Counted from the first letter of the stretch, positions 1 through 9,129 are shown. The stretch is 64,000 bases of DNA from Streptomyces sp. MNU76 (GCF_020982545.1 NZ_JAJKLK010000022.1:428383-492382), one strand, 5' to 3'. Program-made: numbers and translations. Notes: generated by a model from the letters alone, not told the origin.

Positions 1-792
1 CCAGCCCCCTTCGGCGTACGCGGCACGCAACTCCCGCGGCTGTGCCCACACCGCGATCTTCGGCCCGGCGACCGTGTACACCTGCCCGGTGATCCCGGCC
101 TCCCGGGCCCGCTCGGACAGCAGGTACACCACGAACGCGGCCACCTCCTCCGGCTCGCCGATCTCGGTCAGTTCCATCGGCACCCCCGCCGACATCCGCG
201 TACGCGCGACCGGCGCCACCGCGTTCGCGGTCACCCCGTACCGGTGCAGGCCGAGCGCGGCGCTGCGCACCAGCGAGATGATCCCGCCCTTGGCCGCGCT
301 GTAGTTGGCCTGCGAGACGGACCCCTGGTGGTTGCCGCTGGTGAACCCGATCAGGGTCCCGGCCCGCTGCTTGCGCATGACGGCGGACGCGGCCCGGAAC
401 ACGGTGAAGGTGCCCTTGAGATGCGTGGCGATCACCGGATCCCACTCCTCCTCGGCCATGTTGAACAGCATCCGCTCCCGCAGGATCCCGGCGACGCACA
501 CGACGCCGTCGATCCGTCCGTACGTCTCGACCGCCGTGTCCACGACCCGCTGCCCGCCGGCCATCGTGGAGATGTCGTCGGCGACGGCGACCGCCCCGCC
601 CCCGGCGGCCTCGATCTCCTTGACGACGGCCTCTGCGACGGAGCTGGTGGGTTCGGAGCCGTCGACGGAGACGCCGTAGTCGTTGACGACGACCCGCGCT
701 CCCTCGGCGGCGGCGCCGAGGGCGACCGCCCGGCCGATCCCCCGCCCCGCTCCGGTGACGGCGACGACCTTGCCTGCCAGGAAATGTCCCAC
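1..792 (-). CDS. SDR-family NAD(P)-dependent oxidoreductase (partial, C-terminus outside window)
   Basis: Short-chain dehydrogenase/reductase; 264 residues are visible and the gene runs off the left edge. The N-terminal Rossmann motif TGAGRGIG is at about residues 13-20, the serine region TSGNHQG at about 151, and the catalytic YSAAK (Tyr164, Lys168) is intact, so it should be an active alcohol/ketone oxidoreductase. The GTG start at 792 places the nucleotide-binding strand at the usual distance. It diverges from a cyclase-family hydrolase, with a palindromic operator between them that recurs at two other promoters of this patch. The substrate cannot be read from sequence; the context suggests oxidation of a hydroxyacyl or cyclic alcohol intermediate. 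Confidence 0.85.
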   Translation of the reverse strand, partial: MGHFLAGKVVAVTGAGRGIGRAVALGAAAEGARVVVNDYGVSVDGSEPTSSVAEAVVKEIEAAGGGAVAVADDISTMAGGQRVVDTAVETYGRIDGVVCVAGILRERMLFNMAEEEWDPVIATHLKGTFTVFRAASAVMRKQRAGTLIGFTSGNHQGSVSQANYSAAKGGIISLVRSAALGLHRYGVTANAVAPVARTRMSAGVPMELTEIGEPEEVAAFVVYLLSERAREAGITGQVYTVAGPKIAVWAQPRELRAAYAEGGW

Positions 793-876
793 CCCGAGCC
801 CTTCCCCTCATCACGTCACCCGGCGAACCGCTGTCCGCCGGACCGCTACCCGATGCCGTACATCTGATGCACTGTT

Positions 877-895
877 ATCTGACGGGTCGTTAGAT
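877..895. promoter_or_regulatory. TetR-like operator, copy 1
   Basis: ATCTGACGGGTCGTTAGAT is an inverted repeat with one mismatched pair and a CTGAC-N5-GTTAG core. It sits in the divergent promoter region of the SDR and cyclase genes. The same core occurs at 6905-6919 and 6994-7008. Confidence 0.55.
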
Positions 896-957
896 TTGCT
901 CGTACGGCGATTCTACGACCCGCCGGATACGCCACCACAAGCCCCCGGGGAGGCCCG

Positions 958-1899
958 ATGTCATCACCCACGGAGTTCGCCGCGTTCACGGACATCGCCA
1001 AGCGCGTGAACAACTGGGGGCGTTGGGGGGCGGACGACGAGATCGGCACACTCAACCTGATCACCGACGAGGTCGTCCGGCAGGCCGCCGCCTCGGTGCG
1101 TTCCGGTCGCCGCGTGCCGCTCGCGCTGCCCCTGCAGCAGGACGGCGTGCAGACGGGGATGATGCCGGGCCGGGTCAATCCGCTGCACGCGATGGTGCAG
1201 ATCAACCAGGAGATCTTCGGCCCCGGCACGGTCGCGTGCAGCGACGACGCGGTGACCATGGGGCTCCAGTCGGCCACCCACTGGGACGCGCTCACCCATG
1301 TTTCGCACTCGGGCCGGATCTACAACGGCCGCCCCGCGGACACGATCACCCCGCACGGCGGCGCGGCCTTCGCCGGTATCGACAAGGCGCGGCACATCGT
1401 CTCGCGCGGCGTCCTGCTGGACGTTCCGAGCGCCCTGGGGCTGGCCGACGACCGGCTGCCCGGCGGCCACGCCGTCACCCCGGAAGACCTGGACGCCGCC
1501 GAGGAGTTGGCGGGCACCCGGGTCCGCGCGGGCGACATCGTACTGGTCCGCACCGGGCAGATCCGGTCCTACCTCGCCGGGGACAAGCACGCGTACGCGT
1601 TCCCGTCGCCGGGGCTGTCGCTGCGTACCCCCGAGTGGTTCCACGCGCGTGATGTCGCGGCCGTCGCCAATGACACCCTGACGTTCGAGATCTTCCCTCC
1701 GGAGGTCGAGGACCTGTGGCTGCCGGTGCACGCGCTCGACCTGGTCGAGATGGGCATGCCGCAGGGCCAGAACTGGAACCTGGAGGAGTTGTCCACAGCC
1801 TGTGGACAACTGGGGCGGTACGACTTCCTGCTCTCGGCGATGCCGGAGCCGTTCGTCGGGGCGACGGGCACACCGGTGGCACCGATCGCCATCCTGTAG
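958..1899 (+). CDS. cyclase family protein (kynurenine formamidase-like metal hydrolase)
   Basis: 313 residues, cyclase family (PF04199), a metal-dependent hydrolase fold shared with KynB and with putative polyketide cyclases. The metal-binding signature appears as THWDALTH at about residues 105-112, a variant of the family HxGTHxDxxxH motif (here SATHWDALTHVSH). The ATG at 958 follows a GGGGAGG ribosome site. It is divergent from an SDR gene across a shared operator, so the two are probably co-regulated in a degradation route in which this enzyme would open a ring or hydrolyse an amide or lactone. The exact substrate is unknown. Confidence 0.8.
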   Translation: MSSPTEFAAFTDIAKRVNNWGRWGADDEIGTLNLITDEVVRQAAASVRSGRRVPLALPLQQDGVQTGMMPGRVNPLHAMVQINQEIFGPGTVACSDDAVTMGLQSATHWDALTHVSHSGRIYNGRPADTITPHGGAAFAGIDKARHIVSRGVLLDVPSALGLADDRLPGGHAVTPEDLDAAEELAGTRVRAGDIVLVRTGQIRSYLAGDKHAYAFPSPGLSLRTPEWFHARDVAAVANDTLTFEIFPPEVEDLWLPVHALDLVEMGMPQGQNWNLEELSTACGQLGRYDFLLSAMPEPFVGATGTPVAPIAIL

Positions 1900-2417
1900 G
1901 CCCGCCTCCCGCGGGCACGCGCAGGCCGACTGGCGGCGCGCCGCCCGCCCGGAGCGGGTGTCTCGAACGTCCCGCACGGCACCGCGCGCCGCCATCCGGC
2001 TTCGGCGTACCCGCCCTTGTTTCCCCGGGCCCTGCGGGGAGCCGGTGCCGAATCACGACCCACACTCGTCGAGGGCCTCCGTCACCGTGACCCTCGTCGT
2101 CCCCTCGCGGCGAATCGCTGAACACAAGCGTGATCAAACGGACATGGCGCGTCAACACCGTCGGGGGCTCAGCCGTGTGGAACCGGCGTCGCGGCGGTGC
2201 GTACGGAAGCACGTCCCGGCGCACGGATCGGCTGCCGCCGGGGACCGAACAACGCCGTGCGCTCACGCGCAGGCGCGTGCGGCGCGCATGTAGGTGACCG
2301 AGTGCGCCTGCCGACTCGGGAGTGCGCCTCACCGCGCGACCGCAGGCGGTATGTGGCTGATCGCGCAGTTCCCCGCGCCCCTTGAGCAGGGGCTTCGCCC
2401 CTGCCCCTCACCCCGGG
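1900..2417. other. Intergenic region with dispersed hairpin repeat and terminator
   Basis: No convincing gene. It carries one copy of the dispersed Streptomyces repeat (GCGCAGTTCCCCGCGCCCCT near 2363-2382), followed by a hairpin CAGGGGC-TTC-GCCCCTG at 2387-2403 that probably ends the leftward ATP-binding gene. Short ORFs on either strand have no recognisable domain. Confidence 0.6.
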
Positions 2418-3005
2418 CTACACCACCTCGTACGCCAACTCCTCGTACGCCAACCCCTCGCGCACCGCCAGGCTCTCCCGGGCCACCGCCGCCACCCCCG
2501 TGACCGCACCGCACGCCGGATGGACCGCGGGAGTCACCACGCCGCCACCGCCCCCGAAGCCCGACGCGCCCACACCGCTCGCCGCCCCCGAAGTCCCCGG
2601 CACCACCCGGTCCAGTTCGCACCAGATCCGTTTGCCGACGCCCTCGTGGCTCCAGCCCCAGCGGTCCGCGAGGACGTCGACGAGGGCGAGGCCGCGCCCG
2701 CCCGTCTCGTCCCCGTCGGCGCACCGCGGGGCCGGCGGACACGCGCTGCCGTCGACGACCTCCAGGCGGACCTTGCCGATCACGCCGTCACGGAGGCCGG
2801 ACAGCAGCAGCCGCAGCAGCGCCGGACGCCCGGTGTGCACGACCGCGTTGGTGACCAGCTCGGAGACGAGGAGGATCAGCGTCTCGGCGAGCGGCTCGTC
2901 GTCCCCTATACCGGACCCGGAGAGCCGTGCACGGGCCCATCTCCGTGCACGACCCACCTCTGCGGGGTCGGGCCGGATCTCCAGCTGCACTTGAAGCACC
3001 TGCAC
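2418..3005 (-). CDS. RsbW-like ATP-binding protein (HATPase_c anti-sigma kinase type)
   Basis: 195 residues with the GHKL ATPase fold of anti-sigma serine kinases: N-box LVSELVTNAVVHT at about residues 46-58 and GGRGLALVDVLAD as the glycine-rich ATP lid at about 102-114. Proteins of this kind bind an anti-anti-sigma factor or act as orphan regulators, and Streptomyces has dozens. The GTG start at 3005 is the first possible one, because a TGA lies two codons upstream in frame. The last ~45 residues are low-complexity Gly/Ser/Ala and may be a family extension. No STAS partner is adjacent; the nearest is at 9.3 kb. Confidence 0.8.
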   Translation of the reverse strand: MQVLQVQLEIRPDPAEVGRARRWARARLSGSGIGDDEPLAETLILLVSELVTNAVVHTGRPALLRLLLSGLRDGVIGKVRLEVVDGSACPPAPRCADGDETGGRGLALVDVLADRWGWSHEGVGKRIWCELDRVVPGTSGAASGVGASGFGGGGGVVTPAVHPACGAVTGVAAVARESLAVREGLAYEELAYEVV

Positions 3006-3519
3006 CGCTCACACCATCCGAACCGGCGGACACATCGCCGCACGCCCCTCTGGGGCCACGATCGTGGTCATCTGCTGCCTGGCCGACGCCACCGCCGTCG
3101 ACACCATCGACACCGGGATCACGGAACGTGATCCCCTTACAGGACAGCATGGTTGACGTACAGTCACCCCAACAAGCGCTTCGGGCATATTCCAGCGCGA
3201 AGGAGTACGCATACGACATACTGTGCGACGCTCATCGCGGGGAGTCGAACAGACCGGGGCGTCGAGACTCCGGCCCACTTCACGAGCGCCGGGCACCGCT
3301 GGATCCGGGGCCGCCACAGGGGCAACACCGACTCGGCTCGACCTCGGAACCACTCGCATCCACCAGAAGGTACCGGAGCGGGACTCCGACTCCAGGCCGT
3401 GACAAGTCACGCCTAGGACACAACACGATATCAACGCTCGGTAATTCCGGTATGCCACGATCCGCGACATTCGACCGGGCGGCTGCCACGCATTCCCCTT
3501 CCCGCCCTGGTCAGCACCC
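3006..3519. other. Intergenic region, probable promoter of the RsbW-like gene
   Basis: About 510 bases without a credible gene. Its base composition is less GC-rich than the flanks (for example 3160-3240 and 3410-3490), which fits a promoter region. ORFs here on both strands are Arg/Pro-rich shadows without domains, and I see no clear operator. Confidence 0.45.
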
Positions 3520-4400
3520 TCAACTCGCGTCGATCAGCAGTTCTCCAGCCAACATCTCCTCACTCTCGGTGGTCGATCCGCCACGTTCCGCCCGCACCCA
3601 CGCACGCTTCAGACACAGGTGTACGTCGGCCTCCCAGGTGAACCCCGAACCGCCGTGGACCTGATGGGAGTCGCGGGCCCCGCGCACCGCCGCCTCGTCG
3701 GCCAGCAGCCTGGCCGCCGCGATGTCGACGGGGTCCAGGGTCACGGCCGCCGCGTACACCGCCACCCGCGCGACCTCCACCCGGACCAGCAGTTCGGCGC
3801 AGAGGTGCTTGACCGCCTGGAAGGCGCCGACCGGTCGCCCGAACTGCTCCCGGGTCCGGGCGTGTTGCACGGCGGCCTCGCAGGCCCGCACGGCCGTGCC
3901 CAACTGCTCCGCGGCGGTGAGCAGTACGAACAGATCATCAGGACGGACGGCGGAACGGCTCCCCGGCACCCGGTGCAACGGCGTCAGCGGATCCACCGAT
4001 CGCAGCGGTACGGCCCCGGCCGCGTCCCCGGTCACCACATCGGCCTCGTCCAGCCACTCCACCAGACCGCCACCCCCGACAGCGGTCACCACGGTCTCCC
4101 CCGTCGCCGCGCCCGGCACCGCGCCCGCCGCGAGATGGGTGGCCACGAGCGGCCCGGGCAACAGTGCGCGCCCCGCCTCCTCGAACACCAACACGGCCTC
4201 CGGCACCCCGAGGCCGACCCCCCCGTCCTCGGCCAGCCGCAAGGAGAACAACCCCACCTCCCCCACTCCGCCACAGCCCCCGATCCAGCCCGCCGCCCCC
4301 GTCGACGGCGGCCCGCAACCTCCGCCCCGAAGCGCCGAGCCAGCACCTCCCGGAAGCCGCTCTTCAACACCCTCTGATCCTCGGTCAGTCGAAACCGCAC
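3520..4400 (-). pseudogene. acyl-CoA dehydrogenase, small (beta-type) subunit, frameshifted as read
   Basis: The N-terminus (RFRLTEDQRVLKSGFREVLARRFG) and the rest of the protein lie in three frames. Reading joins correctly if two bases (GT/TG) are restored near 4316 and near 4264. The repaired protein is about 295 residues, with a C-terminal acyl-CoA dehydrogenase domain: ARTREQFGRPVGAFQAVKH, then VHGGSGFTWEADVHL. Such short ACADs usually pair with a larger one as heterotetramers (compare mycobacterial FadE pairs), and the larger partner is directly upstream. GTG 4400 is the likely start. Both shifts resemble others in the window, so consensus error is as likely as true decay. Confidence 0.7.
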
Positions 4401-4416
4401 AAGCCACAGCCCCTCT

Positions 4417-5640
4417 TCACCACCGACCACTTCTCAGGGGCGCGGGGAACCGCGCGAGGCCCCACCGAACCGGCACCCGCCAACCCACCTCAGCACCCCG
4501 ACCCACTAGGCGCCCCCGTCCCCCACCCCTTCGGCAACCCCAAGATCCGCTCCCCACGATGTTCCGCTGAATCTCCGACGTCCCCGCCGCGATCGTGTAC
4601 GACAGCGAACTCAGGCGGTCGACAACCCACCCGCACCCCAGATCGAGCGCACCCGCCCCCAACACCTCCGCAGCCACCTCGTACAGCTCCTGCCGAGCCC
4701 GCGAATACCGCAGCTTGAACACCGAGGCCCCCACCCCGGCACCCGCCTCCCCGCTGACGTTCCACTGTGTGAGCCGCCACAGCGCCCGGAACTCCGCGTG
4801 CAACCGCCCGAGCCGCCGCCGCACCCCGGCGTCGTCCCAGACCCCGTTCGCCCGCGCCTGTCTCGCGACCTCCCCCAACACCCGTCGGCAGGCCACCACT
4901 TCACCCACGAATGCCGTGCCCCGCTCGAACGACAGCGTCACCATGGTCACCCGCCACCCGTCGTTCTCGTCTCCCACCCGGTTGGCGACCGGCACCCGCA
5001 CCTCGTCGAGGAACACCTCGGCGAACTCCGTGGACCCGGCGAGCGTGCGCAGCGGCCGCACGGTCACGCCGGGCGCGTCCATCGGCATCGCCAGCCAGGA
5101 GATGCCCCGGTGCTTCGGCGCCCGCCCGTCCGTCCGCACCAGCAGCTCGCACCAGTCGGCGACCTCGGCGTGCGAGGTCCAGATCTTGGACCCGCTGACG
5201 ACGTACTCGTCCCCCTCCCTGCGCGCACGCGTCCGGAGCGCCGCGAGGTCGGACCCGGCGTCCGGTTCGCTGAACCCCTGGCACCACACCTCCTCGCCCC
5301 GCAGGATCGGCTGCAGCCAGCGCGCCCGCTGTTCGGCGGTGCCCTCGGCGGCGATGGTGGGGCCGGCGTGCAGCAGCCCGACGAACCCCGCGCCCACGTA
5401 CGGGGCCCCCGCCTTCTCGGTCTCCTCCAGGAAGATCAGCCGGGTGGTCGGCGAGGCGTCCCAGTGGACGTCGGCGTACCCGGCGTCGTACAGCGTCCGC
5501 TGCCAGCCGAGGTCGTAGGCGCGCCGCCCCGGCCAGTCGTCGGGCGACGGCTTCGGCGGCAGCGAGGGGAGCGTTTTCGCCAGCCACTCCCGCAGCCGCG
5601 CCCGGAACGCCTCCTCCTCCGGGCTGTACGCGAGATCCAT
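4417..5640 (-). CDS. acyl-CoA dehydrogenase, large subunit (C-terminus frameshifted as read)
   Basis: FAD-dependent acyl-CoA dehydrogenase, introducing a 2,3-double bond into a CoA thioester. Three domains are visible: helical N-terminus, the FAD/substrate middle region with CQGFSEPDAGSDLA and SGSKIWTSHAEVADW, and a C-terminal helical bundle ending at GTSEIQRNIVG. After that the frame is lost: one extra G in the GGGG run at about 4551-4556 would give the standard ending ERILGLPKG with a stop at 4490. As read, the protein runs on through a dispersed repeat to 4417, which supports an indel. It starts 11 nt after the amidohydrolase stop, in one operon. Confidence 0.85.
   Translation of the reverse strand: MDLAYSPEEEAFRARLREWLAKTLPSLPPKPSPDDWPGRRAYDLGWQRTLYDAGYADVHWDASPTTRLIFLEETEKAGAPYVGAGFVGLLHAGPTIAAEGTAEQRARWLQPILRGEEVWCQGFSEPDAGSDLAALRTRARREGDEYVVSGSKIWTSHAEVADWCELLVRTDGRAPKHRGISWLAMPMDAPGVTVRPLRTLAGSTEFAEVFLDEVRVPVANRVGDENDGWRVTMVTLSFERGTAFVGEVVACRRVLGEVARQARANGVWDDAGVRRRLGRLHAEFRALWRLTQWNVSGEAGAGVGASVFKLRYSRARQELYEVAAEVLGAGALDLGCGWVVDRLSSLSYTIAAGTSEIQRNIVGSGSWGCRRGGGRGRLVGRGAEVGWRVPVRWGLARFPAPLRSGRW
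4436..4458. repeat. Dispersed Streptomyces hairpin repeat, single arm
   Basis: One arm of the repeat family, AGGGGCGCGGGGAACCGCGC plus GAG, in the gap between the two acyl-CoA dehydrogenase genes. Other copies lie near 2363, 18162, 24006, 34246, 53134 and 60533. Confidence 0.6.
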
Positions 5641-5651
5641 CGCCCGAAGCC

Positions 5652-6881
5652 CTACTTGCCGAGGCCGAGGCCGAGGCTGCGGTCGCGGTCGCGGTCGAAG
5701 TCCAGACCGAGCATGCGGATCGCGTTCCCCCGCATCAGCTTGTAGACCGTCTCGTCGTCGAGGCCCTTCACATGGTCGAGGGCGACCTCCTTGGTGTGCG
5801 GGAAGGTCGAGTCGACGTGCGGGTAGTCGGTCTCGAAGGTCGCGTTGTCCCGGCCCACGACGTCCAGCGAGGCGACCCCGTGCTTGTCGCGGAAGAAGCA
5901 GCAGAACATCTGCCGGTAGTAGTACGTCGACGGCGGTTCGGGGATCAGGTCGCGCACCCCGCCCCAGGCGCGGTGCTCCTCCCAGACGTCGTCGGCGCGT
6001 TCCAGGGCGTACGGGATCCAGCCCATCTGCCCCTCGCTGTAGGCGAGTTTGAGGGTCGGGAACTTCACCAGGACGCCGCTGAAGAGGAAGTCCATCATCG
6101 AGGCCATCGCGTTGTTGAAGGAGAGCGAGGCCTGCACGGCGGGGGGCGCGTCGGGGGAGGCGGCCGGCATCTGGGAGCTGGAGCCGATGTGCATGTTGAC
6201 GACCGTGCCGGTCTCCTGGCAGGCCGCGAAGAAGGGGTCCCAGTAGCCGGAGTGGATGGAGGGCAGGCCGAGGTAGGTGGGGATCTCGGAGAAGGTGACG
6301 GCCCGGACGCCCCGGGCGGCGTTCCGCTCGATCTCCTCGACCGCGAGGTCGATGTCCCACAGGGGGATGAGGCAGAGCGGGATCAGCCGGCCGCCGCTGT
6401 CGCCGCACCACTCCTCGACCATCCAGTCGTTGTAGGCGCGGACGCAGGCCAGGGCGACCTCCTTGTCGTGCGCCTCGGCGAAGGTCTGGCCGCAGAAGCG
6501 GGGGAAGGTCGGGAAGCAGAGCGAGCCCTCGACGTGGTTGAGGTCCATGTCCGCCAGCCGCGCCTTCGGGTCCCAGCAGCCGCGCCGCATCTCCGCGCGG
6601 GTGATCCCCTCCAGCGTCATCTCGTCCCGGTCGAACCCGACGGCCGCGATGTTCCGTTTGTACGGGAACTTGAGGTCCTCGTAGATCCACCAGTCGGTCG
6701 GCGGTCCGTCCGGGTCCATCGTGATCTGGTACTTGCCCCCGATGTACGCGAGCTCGCCGATCCCGGCAGTGAGGGGCTTCGGGCCCCGGTCGCGGTACTT
6801 CTCCGGCAGCCAGGTCTCGAAGAGGTGCGCGGGCTCGATCACATGGTCGTCGACGCTGATGATGCGGGGCAGTTCGGTCAT
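5652..6881 (-). CDS. amidohydrolase family protein (Amidohydro_2, TIM barrel)
   Basis: 409 residues of the PF04909 metal-dependent hydrolase/decarboxylase superfamily (ACMSD-like). The N-terminal metal motif appears as SVDDHVIEP, and the end has LGLDFDRDRD. Members in actinobacterial degradation clusters hydrolyse or decarboxylate ring-derived acids and often sit with acyl-CoA dehydrogenases, as here. The ATG at 6881 is preceded by GGAGGGG, which decides the start over upstream in-frame codons. It is the first gene of a leftward operon with the two dehydrogenases, and a perfect palindrome lies 24 bases upstream of its start. Function is inferred from family and context. Confidence 0.8.
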   Translation of the reverse strand: MTELPRIISVDDHVIEPAHLFETWLPEKYRDRGPKPLTAGIGELAYIGGKYQITMDPDGPPTDWWIYEDLKFPYKRNIAAVGFDRDEMTLEGITRAEMRRGCWDPKARLADMDLNHVEGSLCFPTFPRFCGQTFAEAHDKEVALACVRAYNDWMVEEWCGDSGGRLIPLCLIPLWDIDLAVEEIERNAARGVRAVTFSEIPTYLGLPSIHSGYWDPFFAACQETGTVVNMHIGSSSQMPAASPDAPPAVQASLSFNNAMASMMDFLFSGVLVKFPTLKLAYSEGQMGWIPYALERADDVWEEHRAWGGVRDLIPEPPSTYYYRQMFCCFFRDKHGVASLDVVGRDNATFETDYPHVDSTFPHTKEVALDHVKGLDDETVYKLMRGNAIRMLGLDFDRDRDRSLGLGLGK

Positions 6882-6904
6882 GGGTCCCCTCCAGCGAGCC
6901 ATTT

Positions 6905-6919
6905 CTGACGGACCGTCAG
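6905..6919. promoter_or_regulatory. TetR-like operator, copy 2 (perfect palindrome)
   Basis: CTGACGGACCGTCAG is a perfect 7+1+7 palindrome 24 bp upstream of the amidohydrolase start. It is the best copy of the shared site. Confidence 0.65.
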
Positions 6920-6993
6920 CTAGGTCCTCTCCAGCAGGCTAGTGGCGCACCTCTGGACCGACAAGGCGCCCGGCCCTACGCTCTGCCCACGAT

Positions 6994-7008
6994 CTGACAC
7001 ATCGTCAG
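6994..7008. promoter_or_regulatory. TetR-like operator, copy 3
   Basis: CTGACACATCGTCAG (CTGAC-N5-GTCAG), 24 bp upstream of the GTG start of the acyl-CoA ligase gene and 75 bp from copy 2, in the same divergent intergenic region. Confidence 0.6.
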
Positions 7009-7031
7009 TTGAATGCGGCAGGGGGCCCTCC

Positions 7032-8567
7032 GTGACCGATGCGACCGATGCGACCGATGCGACCGGCGCGGCCGAGACCGCCCCCGTGCTCAGCGGGTCC
7101 GGCACCCTCTGGGAGCTCCTCGACCGCCGCGCCGGCCTCACCCCCGACCGGCCCGTCCTCCTCCAGGACGACCGCATCCTGACCTTCGGCGAACTGCGGT
7201 CCGGCGCCGAGCGGGTGGCGGCCGGGCTGTACGACCGGGGCGTACGCCCCGGCACGGTCGTCGCCTGGCAGCTGCCCACCCGCATCGAGACCGTCCTGCT
7301 CTCCTTCGCCCTGGCCCGCGTCGGCGCCGTCCAGTCACCGGTCATCCCCTTCTACCGCGACCGCGAGGTCGGCTTCGCGCTCCGGGAGTCCCGGGCGGAG
7401 TTCTTCGCGGTCCCGGGCGAGTGGCGGGGCTTCGACCACGCGGAGATGGCCCGACGGCTGGAGGCGCGCGGAATCTTCGAGGCGTACGACCGCCTCCCGG
7501 ACGGCGACCCCGCGACACTGCCCGCTCCACCGGCCGACGGCACCTCCGTCCGCTGGATCTACTGGACCTCGGGCACCACCTCCGACCCCAAGGGCGTCCT
7601 GCACACCGACCGTTCACTGATCGCGGGCGGCTCCTGCCTCGCCCACGCCCTGCGGCTCGGCGCGGACGACGTGGGCTCGATCGCCTTCCCGTACGCGCAC
7701 ATAGGCGGCCCCGACTACATGGTGATGCTCCTGCTGTACGGCTTCCCGGCCGTGCTGTTCGAGCACTTCGCGCTGCCGGCCGCGCTGGAGGCGTACCGCA
7801 AGCACGGGGTGACGGTGGCGGGCGGGTCGACGGCGTTCTACTCGATGTTCCTGACCGAGCAGCGCAAGCAGCCGGGCGAACCGCTGATCCCCTCCCTGCG
7901 ACTGCTCGCGGGCGGCGGCGCCCCGAAGCCACCGGAGGTCTACCACTGCGTCGTACGGGAGATGGGCGTACAGCTCACCCACGGCTACGGCATGACCGAG
8001 GTGCCGATGATCACGATGGGGGCGCCGGACGACTCGGCGGAGAACCTGGCGACGACGGAGGGGCGGCCGCCGGAGGGGATGGAGATCCGGATCGCGCCGG
8101 ACGGGGAGGTGCGGCTGCGCGGGGAGGCCGTCTGCCAGGGGTATGTGGACCCGGCGCAGTCGGCGGCGGCCTTCGACGCGGACGGGTTCTTCGTCACCGG
8201 TGACCTCGGGCATCTCACCGACAGCGGCCATCTGGTGCTGACCGGCCGCCTCAAGGACGTCATCATCCGCAAGGGCGAGAACATCTCGGCGAAGGAGATC
8301 GAGGACCTGCTGCACCGGCATCCGGCCGTCCAGGACGTGGCGGTGATCGGGCTGCCGGACCCGGAGCGCGGGGAACGGGTGTGCGCGGTCGTCGAACAGC
8401 CGCCGGGAGCCGACGCGCTGACGCTGCCGGACGTCACCGACTGGCTGCGCGCGGAAGGGCTGTCCGTCCACAAACTGCCGGAGCAACTGGAGGCGGTGGA
8501 CGCCCTTCCGCGCAACGAGACCCTGCGGAAGGTGCTCAAGTACAAGCTGCGCGAACGCTATTCATGA
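7032..8567 (+). CDS. class I adenylate-forming acyl-CoA ligase
   Basis: ANL-superfamily ligase of about 511 residues that should activate a carboxylic acid to its CoA ester via an acyl-adenylate. The P-loop YWTSGTTSDPKG, the A5 motif HGYGMTE, the hinge region VLTGRLKDVIIRKGENIS and the C-terminal lysine segment LRKVLKYKLRE are all present. I choose GTG 7032 because an earlier in-frame ATG (6942) would put the operator inside the gene. The N-terminus contains three exact 9-bp repeats (GATGCGACC) coding D-A-T. It diverges from the amidohydrolase/dehydrogenase operon and shares its operator type, so it probably feeds substrate into that pathway. Confidence 0.88.
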   Translation: MTDATDATDATGAAETAPVLSGSGTLWELLDRRAGLTPDRPVLLQDDRILTFGELRSGAERVAAGLYDRGVRPGTVVAWQLPTRIETVLLSFALARVGAVQSPVIPFYRDREVGFALRESRAEFFAVPGEWRGFDHAEMARRLEARGIFEAYDRLPDGDPATLPAPPADGTSVRWIYWTSGTTSDPKGVLHTDRSLIAGGSCLAHALRLGADDVGSIAFPYAHIGGPDYMVMLLLYGFPAVLFEHFALPAALEAYRKHGVTVAGGSTAFYSMFLTEQRKQPGEPLIPSLRLLAGGGAPKPPEVYHCVVREMGVQLTHGYGMTEVPMITMGAPDDSAENLATTEGRPPEGMEIRIAPDGEVRLRGEAVCQGYVDPAQSAAAFDADGFFVTGDLGHLTDSGHLVLTGRLKDVIIRKGENISAKEIEDLLHRHPAVQDVAVIGLPDPERGERVCAVVEQPPGADALTLPDVTDWLRAEGLSVHKLPEQLEAVDALPRNETLRKVLKYKLRERYS

Positions 8568-8568
8568 C

Positions 8569-8606
8569 CGGGCGGGCCGGCGAGGCTCGCCGCTCCCGGC
8601 CGCCCG
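8569..8606. terminator. Bidirectional hairpin terminator
   Basis: Inverted repeat CGGGCGGGCCGG / CCGGCCGCCCG (one unpaired base) between the converging ligase and EF-hand genes. There is no T-tract, as is usual in Streptomyces. Confidence 0.55.
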
Positions 8607-8616
8607 TCTGCTCCGG

Positions 8617-9129
8617 TTACTCCGGCACGGTGAAGAAGCGGGCGAACGCGTCGACGACCTCCACCTCGTCCACCTTCCCGTCGGCGTCGGCGTCGAGGGT
8701 GGCCGCGGCCGCGGCGGCGACCTCCGCGGGGGCGCCGAGGGCCTTGAGGACCCGGGCGGTCTCCTCGACCGTGGCCTTGCCGTCCCCGTCGGCGTCCGCG
8801 ACGGCGAGGGCCGCGTGCAGGAAGGGGCGGGCGATCTCGGCGAAACGGTCGGGGTTGTCACGCAGCCGCTTGACCGCGCCGTTCACGAACTCGTCCCGGG
8901 TGATGCGCTGGTCGCCGTCCCGGTCCGCTATGCCGGCCATGCCCTGCCAGAAGGCCTCGGCGCCGCCGTACAGGGCCTGGCCCTTGTCCGAACGGGCGGT
9001 GGTGCCGAACTCGTTGAGAACCGCCTTGCTCGCCGCGCTGAAGTCCTCGCGGTCGATCCAGCCGTTGCCGTCCTGGTCGAAGGTGGCGAACCGGGCGGCG
9101 ATCCTGCGCTCGTACTCGCTGCTGACCAT
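8617..9129 (-). CDS. four-EF-hand calcium-binding protein (calerythrin-like)
   Basis: 170 residues with four EF-hand loops: DQDGNGWIDREDF (about 19-31), DRDGDQRITRDEF (about 70-82), DADGDGKATVEET (about 113-125) and DADADGKVDEVEV (about 146-158). The first three have Asp/Asn at the usual calcium ligand positions and acidic residue 12; the third ends Glu-Thr and the fourth is shifted, so loop affinities may differ. The length fits the calerythrin/CalA group of cytosolic calcium sensors or buffers in actinomycetes. It stands alone, converging with the ligase gene. Confidence 0.9.
   Translation of the reverse strand: MVSSEYERRIAARFATFDQDGNGWIDREDFSAASKAVLNEFGTTARSDKGQALYGGAEAFWQGMAGIADRDGDQRITRDEFVNGAVKRLRDNPDRFAEIARPFLHAALAVADADGDGKATVEETARVLKALGAPAEVAAAAAATLDADADGKVDEVEVVDAFARFFTVPE

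Noticed and set aside
3009..3470. 153-residue minus-strand open frame upstream of the RsbW-like gene
   Set aside because: No domain, Arg/Pro/Val-rich shadow composition, and it lies in a region that fits a promoter.
5772..6908. Long plus-strand frame opposite the amidohydrolase
   Set aside because: Antisense frame in GC-rich coding DNA; the minus strand has the clear protein family.
7037..7063. 9-bp GATGCGACC tandem repeat as regulatory element
   Set aside because: It is in frame inside the ligase N-terminus (D-A-T repeats) and explained as coding low complexity.
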